Source: Neisseria subflava (GTDB lineage Bacteria; Pseudomonadota; Gammaproteobacteria; Burkholderiales; Neisseriaceae). From it: DNA of 64,000 nt. The position numbers were made by a program, and so were the translations under genes. The notes beneath the pieces are model-generated. The model had not been told where the DNA came from. It was given only the letters and a program-made list of their open reading frames with translations, and searched no databases. Positions 9,070 through 18,362 of the stretch are shown here, one piece after another (the first letter of the stretch is position 1; each line of letters starts with the position of its first letter). The stretch covers positions 434,001 through 498,000 of the forward strand of contig NZ_CP073117.1 in NCBI RefSeq assembly GCF_024205745.1, given 5' to 3'.

Positions 9070-9627
9070 TTATTTTTTCGCTTTTTTAGCAGCTGGTTTA
9101 GCGGCAGCTTTCGCGCCTTTGTCCAATGCGCAGAAGCGGGTAACGATTTGATCAACCACTTCTTGTTTGCCGTTTACTTCGGTAGTACCGCGGACAGTCA
9201 GCATGTTGCCGTCAACTTTGTCTACGTTGGCTGCAGTGGCTGCTTCAGCAACCCAAGCGACATTGCCGCCCCAGAATGCGTTTACATCTTTGCTGCTGTC
9301 AGTGATACGGAACAGGTTTTCAGTTAATTGGCCTTTGTATTTTACTTGGGCGGCAACAACTTCGTTGCCTTTGAAGCCGTACATTACGCTCAGCGGCTCT
9401 TTGCCGTCTTTACCGCATTTGTAGTGAACCTCTTTAGTACCGTCGATAGAGTCTACTTTCAAAGTATTAGGTACTGGAGCTTGAGCTTGTTGAGCCTGAG
9501 CTTGAGTTTGTTGTTGCGCAGTAGGCGCAGCTTTAGTTTCAGGTTTAGCTTTAGAACCGCTGCTACATGCAGTCAGGGCAACAGCCGCCAAAACAGCAGG
9601 AACGATTAATTTAACATTCATATTCAT
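9070..9627 (-). CDS. Lipoprotein with an ACP/MliC-like C-type lysozyme inhibitor domain
   Basis: This is a 185-residue lipoprotein. The signal peptide MNMNVKLIVPAVLAAVALTAC ends in the lipobox LTAC, followed by a Q/A-rich linker. The globular domain HYKCGKDGKEPLSVMYGF...FCALDK resembles the adhesin complex protein at 55.7 kb (VSYSCDGGKSLNVMYGF...KNCEPR): an N-terminal cysteine, VMYGF, and a cysteine near the end. An alanine/lysine-rich tail (AAAKPAAKKAKK) closes it. The ATG at 9627 has a GGGAG ribosome-binding site. An ATG-like start 17 codons earlier would bury the signal peptide and was rejected. Lysozyme inhibition or adhesion is inferred from family resemblance only. Confidence 0.75.
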   Translation of the reverse strand: MNMNVKLIVPAVLAAVALTACSSGSKAKPETKAAPTAQQQTQAQAQQAQAPVPNTLKVDSIDGTKEVHYKCGKDGKEPLSVMYGFKGNEVVAAQVKYKGQLTENLFRITDSSKDVNAFWGGNVAWVAEAATAANVDKVDGNMLTVRGTTEVNGKQEVVDQIVTRFCALDKGAKAAAKPAAKKAKK

Positions 9628-9678
9628 AATTGACTCCCAAATGGTTTCAATAAAAAACCGGCAAACGCCGGCTGACAT

Positions 9679-9965
9679 TTACACATTAACAGAGATATTC
9701 TGTCTTGTCTTTATTTCAGACGGCATTTTTTAAGAAAAGTTCAAATAAATATTTTTATAATATAAAATCAAATAATTATAAATATGAAATCATGTAAATT
9801 CAGGTTTGGGAATTTTTAAGATGAATACTATTGTCAATAAATTGAGTTTTGGCAATGGTAAAATAAGATTGAAAAGCACATATAGACGACAAAATCCTGA
9901 GCAATCTATTTTACACACATCTGCCTCTTGATTTACTGAGCCATAAAACACACAGCAAATGCAAT
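9679..9965. other. AT-rich gene-free stretch upstream of the lipoprotein
   Basis: About 290 bp of AT-rich sequence with one ATGCCGTCTGAA-type uptake sequence (inverse, near 9716-9727). I see no coding frame worth keeping and no RNA gene. It presumably holds the promoter of the lipoprotein gene. Confidence 0.6.
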
Positions 9966-10000
9966 AAAAAAACGCAATCTGAAACAGATTGCGTTTTTTT
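9966..10000 (-). terminator. Intrinsic terminator of the tRNA-Arg/tRNA-Glu unit
   Basis: The stem AAACGCAATCTG with loop AAA and the complement CAGATTGCGTTT is flanked by A and T runs. It lies 6 bp beyond the encoded CCA of tRNA-Glu, so it ends the minus-strand tRNA transcript. Unlike most terminators here it is not built from a full uptake-sequence pair. Confidence 0.85.
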
Positions 10001-10006
10001 GAAAAC

Positions 10007-10081
10007 TGGCACGCCCACGGGGAATCGAACCCCGGTTACCGCCGTGAAAGGGCGATGTCCTAACCGCTAGACGATGGGCGC
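10007..10081 (-). tRNA. tRNA-Glu (anticodon TTC)
   Basis: The complement folds as a cloverleaf starting GCGCCCATCGTCTAGCGGTT, with anticodon loop CTTTCAC (TTC), T-arm GGTTCGAATCC and an encoded CCA at 10007-10009. It is read after tRNA-Arg, 12 bp downstream, in one transcript. Confidence 0.95.
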
Positions 10082-10093
10082 AGATAAATCTTG

Positions 10094-10170
10094 TGGCGCA
10101 CCCGGAGCGATTCGAACGCCCGACCCTCTGGTTCGTAGCCAGATACTCTATCCAACTGAGCTACGGGTGC
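10094..10170 (-). tRNA. tRNA-Arg (anticodon ACG)
   Basis: The complement starts GCACCCGTAGCTCAGTTGGA. The anticodon loop CTACGAA gives ACG, whose A34 is expected to be edited to inosine. The T-arm is CGTTCGAATCG, the acceptor is GCACCCG/CGGGTGC, and CCA is encoded at 10094-10096. It is first in a two-tRNA transcript with tRNA-Glu. Confidence 0.95.
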
Positions 10171-10303
10171 ATCCTCATCACTTCGCTAGTGCGTTGTGAA
10201 TCAAGAAGACCGAATAATATAGGCTTTGCTGAAACCTGTCTACTCTTTTCACAGATATTTTTTTATATTTTTATTTAACCAATTGAAATTAAAAAATATA
10301 AAA

Positions 10304-11662
10304 TTAACGTAAAATCCCTACTCCTGACAAATCCTGCGCCATTCTAGCGGCGGAGTTATCAGTCATGCCGCCGACAAAATCCAAAATCTTCATATAAGCC
10401 TGATACAGACTGTCTTCAGGAAGAATCGGATTGTGCTTTTTCAATAATTCCAACGCCAAAGACTGACGTGTTGCCAGCTGTTTTTCAGCAATCAGGGCAT
10501 AAGCGGCAGGGACCAGTAAATCCAAGATGGAGCCTAAACATGGGAACGTAGCGATCTCGGTCAAGAGCTTGGTGTGATGGCGGAAAATCCGTGTTTGCGC
10601 CAACTCTTTCGCTTTTGCCAAAGTGTTTTGTACTTGCGGGCTACACAGAGCAAGCAAGTCTTTGCCTTTGAATGTTCCGTCCAACAAGTCGGACTGATGC
10701 AGCATAAAGGTTTGCGCGACATCATCAATCGCCTTGCCGATCGCAATGCCTCGCAACATGGCGCAACGCTGACGGCTGGAGCTGGCGTGCCATGCGCTTT
10801 CAGCAAAGGTCAGCTCGGACAAGATACTCTCCACTTCCGTATCCGTGAGCAAATCCAATTCGACGGCATCTTCCAAGTCCAGCAAGGCATAGCAAATATC
10901 GTCTGCAGCCTCCATTAAATAAGACAAAGGATGGCGCGCCCAGCTGTCTACTCCCGCAGAAACCAGTCCCAATTCTTCGGCAACTTGACGGATAAACGGC
11001 AACTCGGTTTGATAAATATTGAATTTCTTTCTGCCGTTCGGATGTTGCGTTGTCCACGGATACTTCAGCAATGCGCCAATGGCTGCCGCAGTCAGGCGCA
11101 TTCCGCCCGCCTCCGGATACATTTCAAGGCTGGCGACGATACGCAGGCTATGCGCATTGCCTTCATAGGTTTGAATATCGTTGCGTTCCGCTTCGTTTAA
11201 TGTGTTCAGATAAATTTGATGTTCAGGCCGTCTGAACCAATCACGCAAAGCATCCTCGCCGGTATGGCCAAATGGCGGATTGCCCAAATCATGCGCCAAA
11301 CAGGCAACCTGCACCACGGCACCAATATCGCTGGGCGTATTGCCCTGCGGCAGAAAACCGCCATTGTGCAACATCACGCCCACGCGGTTGCCCAAACTCC
11401 TGCCCACACTGGCAACTTCAACGCTGTGCGTCAGGCGGTTGTGCGTCAAGTCATGTTGCGCCAACGGATGCACCTGCGTTTTACGACCAAGGCGGCGGAA
11501 GGATCCGGAAAAAACAACCCGGTCGTAGTCGATGTGAAAATCCGTACGCAAGGCATCGGCACCTTCCTGAGTCGAAGGGGTAACGGTCGGCACGATTTCG
11601 CCGTTTTTGGTACGGAAGCGTTGGGTGGACAATAAATTTTGCCAATTCATTCGGATGGTCAT
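10304..11662 (-). CDS. dgt: Deoxyguanosinetriphosphate triphosphohydrolase-like protein (HD domain)
   Basis: This is a 452-residue dNTP triphosphohydrolase of the HD superfamily, which hydrolyses dNTPs to the deoxynucleoside and tripolyphosphate. The metal-binding residues appear in order: the histidine in HNRLTHSVEVASVGRSLG, the HD pair in CLAHDLGNPPFGHTGEDAL, and a later aspartate in YLMEAADDICYALLDLEDA. It matches the type 2 dGTPase-like branch in length. The ATG at 11662 has GAGGA at a good distance; a second ATG lies four codons on. It sits downstream of rho with a DUS terminator between. Substrate specificity within the dNTPs is uncertain. Confidence 0.9.
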   Translation of the reverse strand: MTIRMNWQNLLSTQRFRTKNGEIVPTVTPSTQEGADALRTDFHIDYDRVVFSGSFRRLGRKTQVHPLAQHDLTHNRLTHSVEVASVGRSLGNRVGVMLHNGGFLPQGNTPSDIGAVVQVACLAHDLGNPPFGHTGEDALRDWFRRPEHQIYLNTLNEAERNDIQTYEGNAHSLRIVASLEMYPEAGGMRLTAAAIGALLKYPWTTQHPNGRKKFNIYQTELPFIRQVAEELGLVSAGVDSWARHPLSYLMEAADDICYALLDLEDAVELDLLTDTEVESILSELTFAESAWHASSSRQRCAMLRGIAIGKAIDDVAQTFMLHQSDLLDGTFKGKDLLALCSPQVQNTLAKAKELAQTRIFRHHTKLLTEIATFPCLGSILDLLVPAAYALIAEKQLATRQSLALELLKKHNPILPEDSLYQAYMKILDFVGGMTDNSAARMAQDLSGVGILR

Positions 11663-11682
11663 AAAGATTCCTCAAGCAAAGT

Positions 11683-11713
11683 AAAGGCCGTCTGAAACAT
11701 GTTCAGACGGCCT
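11683..11713. terminator. DUS-pair terminator between rho and dgt
   Basis: AAAGGCCGTCTGAA and its inverse with a 5-base loop sit just after the rho stop (minus strand) and before the dgt ribosome-binding site. Confidence 0.85.
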
Positions 11714-11718
11714 TATGC

Positions 11719-12978
11719 TTATTTACCGCGCATCAATTCAAAGAAATCGTCGTTATTTTTAGAGTCTTTGAGTTTACCCACCAAAAACTCGGTCGCTTCG
11801 ATTTCGTCCATAGGATGCAGGAATTTGCGCAAGAGCCACATACGTTGCAACTGATCGTTCGGCACCAGCAATTCTTCGCGGCGCGTACCGGATTTATTGA
11901 TACTGATAGCCGGGAACAGGCGTTTTTCTGCCATGCGGCGGTCAAGGTGCAATTCCATATTGCCCGTGCCTTTGAACTCTTCGTAAATCACGTCGTCCAT
12001 ACGGCTGCCGGTTTCAACAAGCGCTGTCGCAATAATGGTAAGCGAACCGCCCTCTTCCACATTACGCGCTGCGCCGAAAAAGCGTTTCGGACGGTGCAAA
12101 GCGTTGGCATCGACACCGCCGGTCAGAATTTTGCCCGAAGTCGGCACGACGGTATTGTAGGCGCGTGCCAAACGGGTAATCGAATCCAGCAGGATTACCA
12201 CGTCTTTTTTATGTTCGACCATGCGTTTGGCTTTTTCGATCACCATCTCAGCCACTTGTACATGGCGTTGCGCAGGTTCGTCAAACGTAGAAGAAACCAC
12301 TTCGCCGCGTACAGAACGGCTCATCTCGGTAACCTCTTCCGGACGCTCGTCAATCAACAGGACAATCAGCTCGACATCGGGATAATTGGCGGTAATAGCG
12401 TGGGCAATGTTTTGCAACATCACGGTTTTACCGGTTTTAGGCGGGGCAACTAACAATGCACGTTGGCCTTTACCGATTGGGGAAACCAAATCGATGGCGC
12501 GGCCGGTCAGATTCTCTTCGGCTTTGATGTCGCGCTCGAGTTTGAATTGTTCGGTTGGGAATAAAGGCGTGAGGTTTTCAAAGAGGATTTTGTGTTTGCA
12601 GACTTCAGGCTGATCGCCGTTGATGGTATCGAGGCGGACAAGCGCGAAATAACGCTCGTTGTCTTTAGGCACGCGCACGCTGCCTTCGATGGTGTCGCCG
12701 GTATGCAGATTGAAGCGGCGGATTTGCGTAGGCGAAACATAAATATCGTCAGGGCCGGCAAGGTAAGAAGTATCCGCGCTGCGCAGGAAACCGAAGCCGT
12801 CGGGCAGGATTTCGAGTGTACCGGAACAGGTAAAGCTGACATTCTGCTTCATCATCTGGCGGACGATGGCAAAAACGAGGTCTTGTTTGCGAAAACGGTT
12901 GGCGTTTTCAATGCCATGTTCTTCTGCCATTTCCAAGAGTTTGGAAATGTGGAGGGTTTGGAGTTCTGAAACGTGCAT
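11719..12978 (-). CDS. rho: Transcription termination factor Rho
   Basis: Rho is the hexameric RNA-dependent ATPase that terminates transcription. The 419-residue protein shows the N-terminal Rho_N helical domain ([35 protein letters not shown]). The RNA-binding cold-shock-like domain follows ([20 protein letters not shown]), then Walker [17 protein letters not shown] (about residues 173-188) and Walker [17 protein letters not shown]. The length is standard for beta-proteobacteria. The 246 bp upstream (12979-13224) hold one uptake sequence near 13020 and no gene. The Rho leader may carry autoregulation, but I cannot see it. Confidence 0.97.
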   Translation of the reverse strand: MHVSELQTLHISKLLEMAEEHGIENANRFRKQDLVFAIVRQMMKQNVSFTCSGTLEILPDGFGFLRSADTSYLAGPDDIYVSPTQIRRFNLHTGDTIEGSVRVPKDNERYFALVRLDTINGDQPEVCKHKILFENLTPLFPTEQFKLERDIKAEENLTGRAIDLVSPIGKGQRALLVAPPKTGKTVMLQNIAHAITANYPDVELIVLLIDERPEEVTEMSRSVRGEVVSSTFDEPAQRHVQVAEMVIEKAKRMVEHKKDVVILLDSITRLARAYNTVVPTSGKILTGGVDANALHRPKRFFGAARNVEEGGSLTIIATALVETGSRMDDVIYEEFKGTGNMELHLDRRMAEKRLFPAISINKSGTRREELLVPNDQLQRMWLLRKFLHPMDEIEATEFLVGKLKDSKNNDDFFELMRGK

Positions 12979-13224
12979 AGTATTGATATATTTTGAATGG
13001 TATCAGAGAGATGGCACAAAGGCCGTCTGAAAGTATGAAATCGTGCCGCAGGATACGGTAGATTTTTGAGAAAGTTGAATTTTAGGCAGTTGGAGGCAGG
13101 GTGTCAAATTTTTAAATCGAACACTAAAGCCATGACTTGGTCTTATCCTTCAATAAGATTACGGTTGGAAGTAACGTGGCAACCGCAATCTTATCATCAA
13201 AAATCCGAGTATTTGCCCAACGCT

Positions 13225-14126
13225 TCAGACGGCCTTTTGCCCGTACCGCATCAACGTCATGCCGCCGACCGCCGCCGCACAACCTGCAACCAGCGAAATA
13301 TGCAGCGGTTCGCCCAAAAACCACGCCGAAGACAGCACACCGAAAATCGGCACGAGCGTAATATACGCCGCCGCGCTGCCTGCACCCAAAGTCTTCACGC
13401 CTTCAAAATACCACGCGTAGGCCAATACCGTCGCACCAATGACCAGCCACGCCAAGGCCGTCCAGCCGCGCCCATCCATTGCCGCTATCGCCTCAAACGG
13501 CATTCCATCCGTCCATAACGCCACCGCCGATAACATCAACGCACCGATGAACGACGTTGCCGCCGTTACCGTCAGCGCGTCTATCCCGCGCAAAACCGCG
13601 CGACCAATTAAAGTATAGGCCGCCCAACAGACCACGCAGCCGAAAATCAACCATTCCCCGCCTTGATGCCGCCCGATAACACTGTCAACGGTTGCCCTTG
13701 CGTTACCACCATAATGGCACCACCGACCGCCAGCAGCATACCCGCCAAAATCTTCGCATTTAAACGCTCGCCGAAAAACCAAGTCGCCAACAGCAGCGTC
13801 AGCACGGGATTTACCGCCACGACCACCGCCGCCTTGCCTGCCGGCATAGTCTGCAAACCCAGCATAAAAAACACCGCATAGCCGCACACGCCGACGGAAG
13901 CAGCTGCAGTCAAGCCCAGCCATTGCCGCGCCGACAAAACCACCAAAGTCGCAAACCTGCTGCGTGCAAACAACCAGCCCAACAACAAAATCGAAGCCAG
14001 TACAAACCGAACCGCCCCGCCCGTCAACGGCGGCAACGACTGCCCCAGCATCCGGCCCATCGGCCAGGATGCACCCCACAACACCGCCATCCCCAGCAGT
14101 TTCAAATGTACAGAATAACGTTCCAT
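13225..14126 (-). pseudogene. EamA/DMT-family transporter, split by a frameshift
   Basis: Two overlapping frames together encode one ~300-residue, ten-helix drug/metabolite transporter. The first frame (14126 to 13647) starts MERYSVHLKLLGMAVLWGASWPMGRML and covers the first EamA repeat up to GGIKAGNG-stop. The second frame picks up at EWLIFGCVVCWAAYTLIGRAVL and runs to 13225. The switch occurs at a run of four G on the coding strand (complement of 13656-13659): one more G would restore a continuous protein. This may be a real inactivating mutation, a sequencing error or slippage. The stop codon is formed by an uptake sequence (AAG GCC GTC TGA). The substrate is unknown. Confidence 0.75.
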
Positions 14127-14144
14127 CTCATCCCTTTATCGACA

Positions 14145-14187
14145 AAGGCCGTCTGAAAACCGGATTTCAAGTTTTCAGACGGCCTTC
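14145..14187. terminator. DUS-pair terminator, glnS/EamA gap
   Basis: Inverted AAGGCCGTCTGAA copies with a ~17-base loop form the hairpin after glnS on the minus strand, upstream of the EamA gene. Confidence 0.75.
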
Positions 14188-14208
14188 AATATAGCAACTG
14201 CAAACAGA

Positions 14209-15897
14209 TTACTTGGGCTGCCAAGAATCTTTCAACGTCACAGTGCGGTTAAACACCGGCGTGTCTTTGCTGTGGTCTTTGCGGTCGGTTACGAAGTAGC
14301 CGATGCGTTCAAACTGCCAACGGCTTTCTGCCGGCAAATCTTTGGCGACAGGTTCGGCGTAGGCGGTGATTTCCTTAATGGATTCTGGGTTGAGGAAATC
14401 GGTAAACGGCAGGTAGTTGCCGTCTTCGCCACGCACGGCATCGGGACGCTCGACGGTAAAGAGGCGGTCGTACAGGCGGACTTTGATTTCGGCTGCGTGT
14501 TCGGCAGACACCCAGTGAATCACGCCTTTGACTTTGCGGCCTTCGGGATTTTTGCCCAAGGTATCGTGGTCTATGCTGCATTTGAGTTCAACCACATTGC
14601 CTGCCTCGTCTTTGACTACTTCATCGCACTTGATGACATAGCCGTGGCGCAAACGTACTTCGCCACCAGGAATCAAGCGTTTGAAGCCTTTGGGCGGATT
14701 TTCGGCAAAGTCGTCGGCTTCGATGTAGATGGTTTGTGAAATAGGTACTTCACGATCGCCCATTTCTTCGTGGTTCGGATGGAACGCAGCACGGCGGCTT
14801 TGGGTTTTACCGGCTTCAAAGTTGGTCAGGGTTACTTTGAGCGGATTCAAAACCGCCATCAGGCGCGGAGCGGAGTTTTCCAACTCTTCGCGAATCGCGC
14901 CTTCCAACACGCTCATATCGACGATGTTTTCAGATTTGGAAATACCGGCGCGTTTGGCAAACAGGCGCAGGCCTTCGGGCGTGTAGCCGCGGCGGCGCAT
15001 ACCGGAAATGGTGGGCATACGCGGGTCGTCCCAGCCGGAAACGTGGCCTTCTGAAACCAGTTGGTTCAGCTTGCGTTTGGACGTGATGGAATACAGAAGC
15101 TCCAAACGGGAAAACTCGTATTGGCGCGGACGGGTGGCGTGAGGCGCAGGAATGTTGTCCAATACCCAGTCGTACAGCGGGCGGTGTGCTTCAAATTCGA
15201 GCGTACACAAGGAATGCGTGATGCCTTCGATGGCATCGGAAATGCAATGCGTGTAGTCGTACATCGGATAGATGCACCATTTGTCGCCGGTGTTGTGGTG
15301 ATGGGCGCGGCGGATGCGGTAGATGACAGGATCGCGCATATTGATGTTGCCCGAAGCCATGTCGATTTTCAGGCGCAGGGTTTTGCTGCCATCTGGAAAC
15401 TCGCCGTTTTTCATGCGTGTGAACAGGTCGAGGTTTTCTTCGATACTGCGGTCGCGGTAAGGGCTGTTTTTGCCCGCTTCGGTCAGCGTACCGCGGTATT
15501 CACGCATTTCTTCGGGAGTCAAATCATCGACATACGCTTTGCCGTCTTTGATTAAACCGACGGCGTAGTCGTAAAGCTGGTCGAAATAGTTGGAAGCGAA
15601 ACGCGGCTCGCCCGCCCAATGGAAACCGAGCCACTCGACGTCTTCTTTGATGGCGTTGACGTATTCGTCGTTTTCTTTTTCAGGGTTAGTATCGTCAAAA
15701 CGCAGGTTGCACAAGCCGTCGTAAATGTACGCCAAACCGAAGTTCAGGCAGATGGATTTGGCGTGGCCGATATGCAAATAGCCGTTCGGCTCGGGCGGGA
15801 AACGGGTCTGGATGGCTGTATGTTTACCGCTTTTGAGGTCTTCTTCGATGATGGTGCGGATAAAATGGTTGTCCGCGAATTGGTCTTTATTCAACAT
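14209..15897 (-). CDS. glnS: Glutaminyl-tRNA synthetase
   Basis: This class I synthetase charges tRNA-Gln. The 562-residue product has [22 protein letters not shown] carrying the HIGH motif (about residues 35-56). The KMSKS equivalent sits in [30 protein letters not shown], and the C-terminal anticodon-binding beta-barrels end near DSWQPK. I start at [16 protein letters not shown]. The longer reading (17 extra residues) begins in diverged uptake-sequence DNA (MLRPSEN) and was rejected. Direct Gln charging is usual in beta-proteobacteria. The gene stands alone between DUS elements. Confidence 0.96.
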   Translation of the reverse strand: MLNKDQFADNHFIRTIIEEDLKSGKHTAIQTRFPPEPNGYLHIGHAKSICLNFGLAYIYDGLCNLRFDDTNPEKENDEYVNAIKEDVEWLGFHWAGEPRFASNYFDQLYDYAVGLIKDGKAYVDDLTPEEMREYRGTLTEAGKNSPYRDRSIEENLDLFTRMKNGEFPDGSKTLRLKIDMASGNINMRDPVIYRIRRAHHHNTGDKWCIYPMYDYTHCISDAIEGITHSLCTLEFEAHRPLYDWVLDNIPAPHATRPRQYEFSRLELLYSITSKRKLNQLVSEGHVSGWDDPRMPTISGMRRRGYTPEGLRLFAKRAGISKSENIVDMSVLEGAIREELENSAPRLMAVLNPLKVTLTNFEAGKTQSRRAAFHPNHEEMGDREVPISQTIYIEADDFAENPPKGFKRLIPGGEVRLRHGYVIKCDEVVKDEAGNVVELKCSIDHDTLGKNPEGRKVKGVIHWVSAEHAAEIKVRLYDRLFTVERPDAVRGEDGNYLPFTDFLNPESIKEITAYAEPVAKDLPAESRWQFERIGYFVTDRKDHSKDTPVFNRTVTLKDSWQPK

Positions 15898-16002
15898 AAT
15901 ATTTCTTTGATGGGAAAATGATTTTCTGTTTTCAGACGGTCTGAGCATTCAATCAGGCCATCTGAAAGGAATGGAATGATGGCTCAATTGTACCCGACTT
16001 GG

Positions 16003-16782
16003 CTACTTTGATACAGGGTCGGCAACCTGCCACGCTACGCCGCGCTCGTTTAGGGTTTTCTGCATGGCGGCGGATGGTGTGCGGTCGGTAAACAGCTTAT
16101 CGAATGCACCGATATCGCCTAGTCTGACCAAGGCATTGCTGTTAAATTTGCTGTGATCGACGCCAAGATAGCGCACGCGGGCATTGTTCACCATCGCCTG
16201 CATCACGCTGACTTCCTTGTAATCGTCATCCAAAAGCGAGCCGTCGTTTTCTATGCCGTGGGTACTCATGATGGCATAGTCGACTTTGAATTGGTTGATG
16301 AAATCGACAGTTGCCACGCCGGTAATACCGCCATCCAAGGGGCGGACCACGCCGGAAGCGATGATGACTGTGTAATCGGTGCGCGCCGCTGTGATGGAGG
16401 CGGCGTAGATATTGTTGGTGATAATCCGCAGGTTTTTACGCTGTCTAACCAACTCGGCGGCAACGGCTTCCATGGTGGTGCCGATGCTGATAAACAGCGA
16501 GGCATTATCGGGAATGGCGGAAGCAATCAGTCGGGCAATGGCGTTTTTCTCCTGCTGCTGATGGTTGCGCCGCTCCTGCCCTGCCGTTACGACTGAAACG
16601 TCGCCCAAAGATGCGCCGCCATGATAGCGTTTAAGCTGTCCGGTCTCGCTCAACTCCTGCACATCGCGGCGTATGGTTTGCGGCGTAACATCCAAATTTG
16701 CCGCCAATTCTTCCACCGTCATAAAGTTATGTTCGCGGACAAGGGTGAGGATATGTTCGTGTCTTTGGATTTTGGGTTTCAT
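16003..16782 (-). CDS. DeoR-family transcriptional regulator (GlpR-like)
   Basis: This 259-residue regulator has an N-terminal winged helix-turn-helix (TVEELAANLDVTPQTIRRDVQELSETGQLKRYHGG, about residues 21-55). A DeoRC effector domain follows, whose phosphosugar-binding loop is seen as FISIGTTMEAVAAELV and ITNNIYAASIT. The arrangement is that of sugar- or glycerol-phosphate-sensing repressors such as GlpR. No sugar operon adjoins it, so the target is unknown. It is separated from the upstream GntR gene's 3' end by a DUS terminator. Confidence 0.85.
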   Translation of the reverse strand: MKPKIQRHEHILTLVREHNFMTVEELAANLDVTPQTIRRDVQELSETGQLKRYHGGASLGDVSVVTAGQERRNHQQQEKNAIARLIASAIPDNASLFISIGTTMEAVAAELVRQRKNLRIITNNIYAASITAARTDYTVIIASGVVRPLDGGITGVATVDFINQFKVDYAIMSTHGIENDGSLLDDDYKEVSVMQAMVNNARVRYLGVDHSKFNSNALVRLGDIGAFDKLFTDRTPSAAMQKTLNERGVAWQVADPVSK

Positions 16783-16810
16783 GGCGTTTCGTTTTATAGG
16801 GATAAACCAA

Positions 16811-16838
16811 TGGCCGTCTGAATATTTCAGACGGCCTT
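16811..16838. terminator. DUS-pair terminator after the GntR regulator gene
   Basis: TGGCCGTCTGAA, 3 bases and TTCAGACGGCCTT make a hairpin between the GntR stop and the DeoR-type gene. Confidence 0.82.
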
Positions 16839-16854
16839 GTTATTGTCAAACCGA

Positions 16855-17568
16855 TTACATCTCGAGTTTCTGTTCCAAGCGTTCCATACACGCGCCCAAG
16901 TGGCGGCGCATGACTTTGGTCACACGGTTGCGCTTACCTGCCAGCAACAAATCGAGGATTTCTCGGTGTTCATGGTGCGAATTGGAATCGATGTTGCGCT
17001 TTTCTTTGCGAAGCGGATCGGAAACGGCAACAATCAATGAAGAGCGCGCGCACAAGGTATTCATGATTTCAAACAAGACGTCGTTGTCCAGCAGTCGTGC
17101 CAATTCGACATGGAAGGCATTGGACAGGCGGTTCCAACCCACGCGGTCGCCGCTTTCGGAGGCTGCGCCCTCTTGCTCAATCATGGCGTAAAGCGGTTGC
17201 AGACGCGTTTCCAAATCAGGCATATCGATGAGGACGCTCAAAATCATGCTTTCCATTTCGATACGCGTGTTGAACACGTCTTTCATTTCTTTCAAATCCG
17301 GCACATGGACAAATGCGCCGCGGTTGGGCTGTAAATCAACGATTTTATCGTGCGCCAAAAGCGACAATGCGCCACGCACGGTATTGCGCGAGCAAACCAT
17401 TTGTCGGCAAAGCTCAGACTCGGTCAGTTTTTTGCCCGGCAACAGCAGATGGTCGGTAATGCCGTCTAAAATCAATGCGTACACGCGGAAGAGTTCGGAA
17501 TCATGACGCTCTTCCAAAATAAGCGATGAAGTTGCAGGCGCAACGTTGGTATTATTTTCGTAATCCAT
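16855..17568 (-). CDS. GntR-family regulator, FCD (FadR) subfamily, GdhR-like candidate
   Basis: This 237-residue regulator has the GntR winged helix at about residues 30-95 (KLTESELCRQMVCSRNTVRGALSLLAHDKIVDLQPNRGAFVHVPD). An all-helical FCD ligand domain follows, with metal-ligand histidines in NAFHVELARLL and SNSHHEHREILDLLLAGKRNRV. FCD regulators usually sense carboxylates. Neisserial GdhR belongs to this class and is known to repress lctP in gonococcus. Identity with GdhR is plausible but not proven here, since gdhA is not adjacent. The ATG has GGGGAAA upstream. A palindrome ATTGTTGACAAT at 17649 may be its operator. Confidence 0.8.
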   Translation of the reverse strand: MDYENNTNVAPATSSLILEERHDSELFRVYALILDGITDHLLLPGKKLTESELCRQMVCSRNTVRGALSLLAHDKIVDLQPNRGAFVHVPDLKEMKDVFNTRIEMESMILSVLIDMPDLETRLQPLYAMIEQEGAASESGDRVGWNRLSNAFHVELARLLDNDVLFEIMNTLCARSSLIVAVSDPLRKEKRNIDSNSHHEHREILDLLLAGKRNRVTKVMRRHLGACMERLEQKLEM

Positions 17569-17648
17569 AATGTTTCCCCAGTATCCGTATTAAGGCGCAA
17601 GCGTTTACAAACCAGCATCTTTCGGGGTTGTTTAAAATATAATTAAAA

Positions 17649-17660
17649 ATTGTTGACAAT
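17649..17660. promoter_or_regulatory. Candidate GntR/FCD operator
   Basis: The palindrome ATTGTTGACAAT has TTGT and ACAA half-sites, the general FadR-family pattern. It lies 81 bp upstream of the GntR ATG and overlaps the -35 of the divergent candidate small RNA, suggesting autoregulation and control of the RNA. Confidence 0.4.
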
Positions 17661-17681
17661 GTTAAACGAAACTTGCACAAT
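17653..17681 (+). promoter_or_regulatory. Promoter of candidate small RNA
   Basis: A perfect TTGACA (17653-17658), a 17 bp spacer and CACAAT (17676-17681) point away from the GntR gene. Confidence 0.5.
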
Positions 17682-17687
17682 GAGACC

Positions 17688-17786
17688 AACAAGCCAAGTT
17701 ATAAAGGCTGATAGAGAGAGAAGAAAAAGGAATAAAAAGCAAGCAGATATATTCATGTTAATGCGTGAATATATCTGCTTTTTTTT
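17688..17786 (+). ncRNA. Candidate ~100-nt small RNA divergent from the GntR regulator
   Basis: A good sigma-70 promoter at 17653-17681 is followed about 55 bp later by a strong intrinsic terminator. Its 15-bp stem AAGCAGATATATTCA has a 10-base loop, the complement and eight T (17741-17786). Nothing coding lies between. The predicted ~99-nt transcript has a purine-rich single-stranded middle (GAGAGAGAAGAAAAAGG) and a U-tail suited to Hfq binding. Meningococcal sibling sRNAs that control carbon metabolism have been linked to GdhR, but I cannot claim homology. The hairpin also serves as an osmC terminator in the other direction, which could be its only role. Confidence 0.45.
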
Positions 17787-17831
17787 GTGGGTAGCCGGTT
17801 CACGCTCCGACACGCCCACCCTAAAACCGCC

Positions 17832-18251
17832 CTATTCTGTTTCGACAATCTCGAAGCTGTGGCTCATTTTTGCCGCTTTGCCCAGCATAATCGATGCGGA
17901 GCAATATTTTTCGGCAGACATCTGTACGGCGCGTTCAATCGCGCTTTCTTGCAAATCCCGACCATACACTTTGAAATGGATATGGATTTCGGTAAACACG
18001 CGCGGCGCGGTGTCGGCGCGTTTGGCAGTCACTTCGGCACGGCAGTCGGTGATTTTTTGGCGTTGTTTCTCGGCAATCATCACCACATCGATGCTGGAAC
18101 AGCCTGCTACACCCAACAACAGCATTTCCATCGGGCTGGGGCCGCGTTTGACTTCGCCTTCAGCCGCCGCGCCTTCCATCACAACGCTGTGTCCGTTTGC
18201 CGTTGTACCGACGAAGCACATTCCGTCTATCCATTTTGAGGTAACTTGCAT
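17832..18251 (-). CDS. OsmC/Ohr-family peroxiredoxin-like protein
   Basis: This 139-residue OsmC-fold protein belongs to a thiol-dependent organic hydroperoxide reductase family. The two expected cysteines are present in LLGVAGCSSIDVVMIAEKQRQK (about residue 51) and MSAEKYCSASIMLGKAA (about residue 116). The N-terminal GHSVVMEG and the KRGPSPMEMLL helix fit the YhfA-like branch. It is convergent with the candidate sRNA and shares its hairpin. A single AGGCCGTCTGAA at 18319-18330 separates it from thiD upstream. The exact subgroup (OsmC, Ohr or YhfA) is my inference, with YhfA-like the best fit. Confidence 0.85.
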   Translation of the reverse strand: MQVTSKWIDGMCFVGTTANGHSVVMEGAAAEGEVKRGPSPMEMLLLGVAGCSSIDVVMIAEKQRQKITDCRAEVTAKRADTAPRVFTEIHIHFKVYGRDLQESAIERAVQMSAEKYCSASIMLGKAAKMSHSFEIVETE

Positions 18252-18362
18252 GGTGTCTTTTTTATCCGTAAAAGCATTAATCCGATATTGTAAACAATTT
18301 CAAGTGATAAACCTAGTCAGGCCGTCTGAAAAATACAATCAATTACAATTGGTCTGAACGCA

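Noticed and set aside
13066-13518. Plus-strand reading frames over the EamA gene and rho leader
   Set aside because: They are arginine/histidine-rich shadows of the minus-strand gene with no family pattern or ribosome-binding site.
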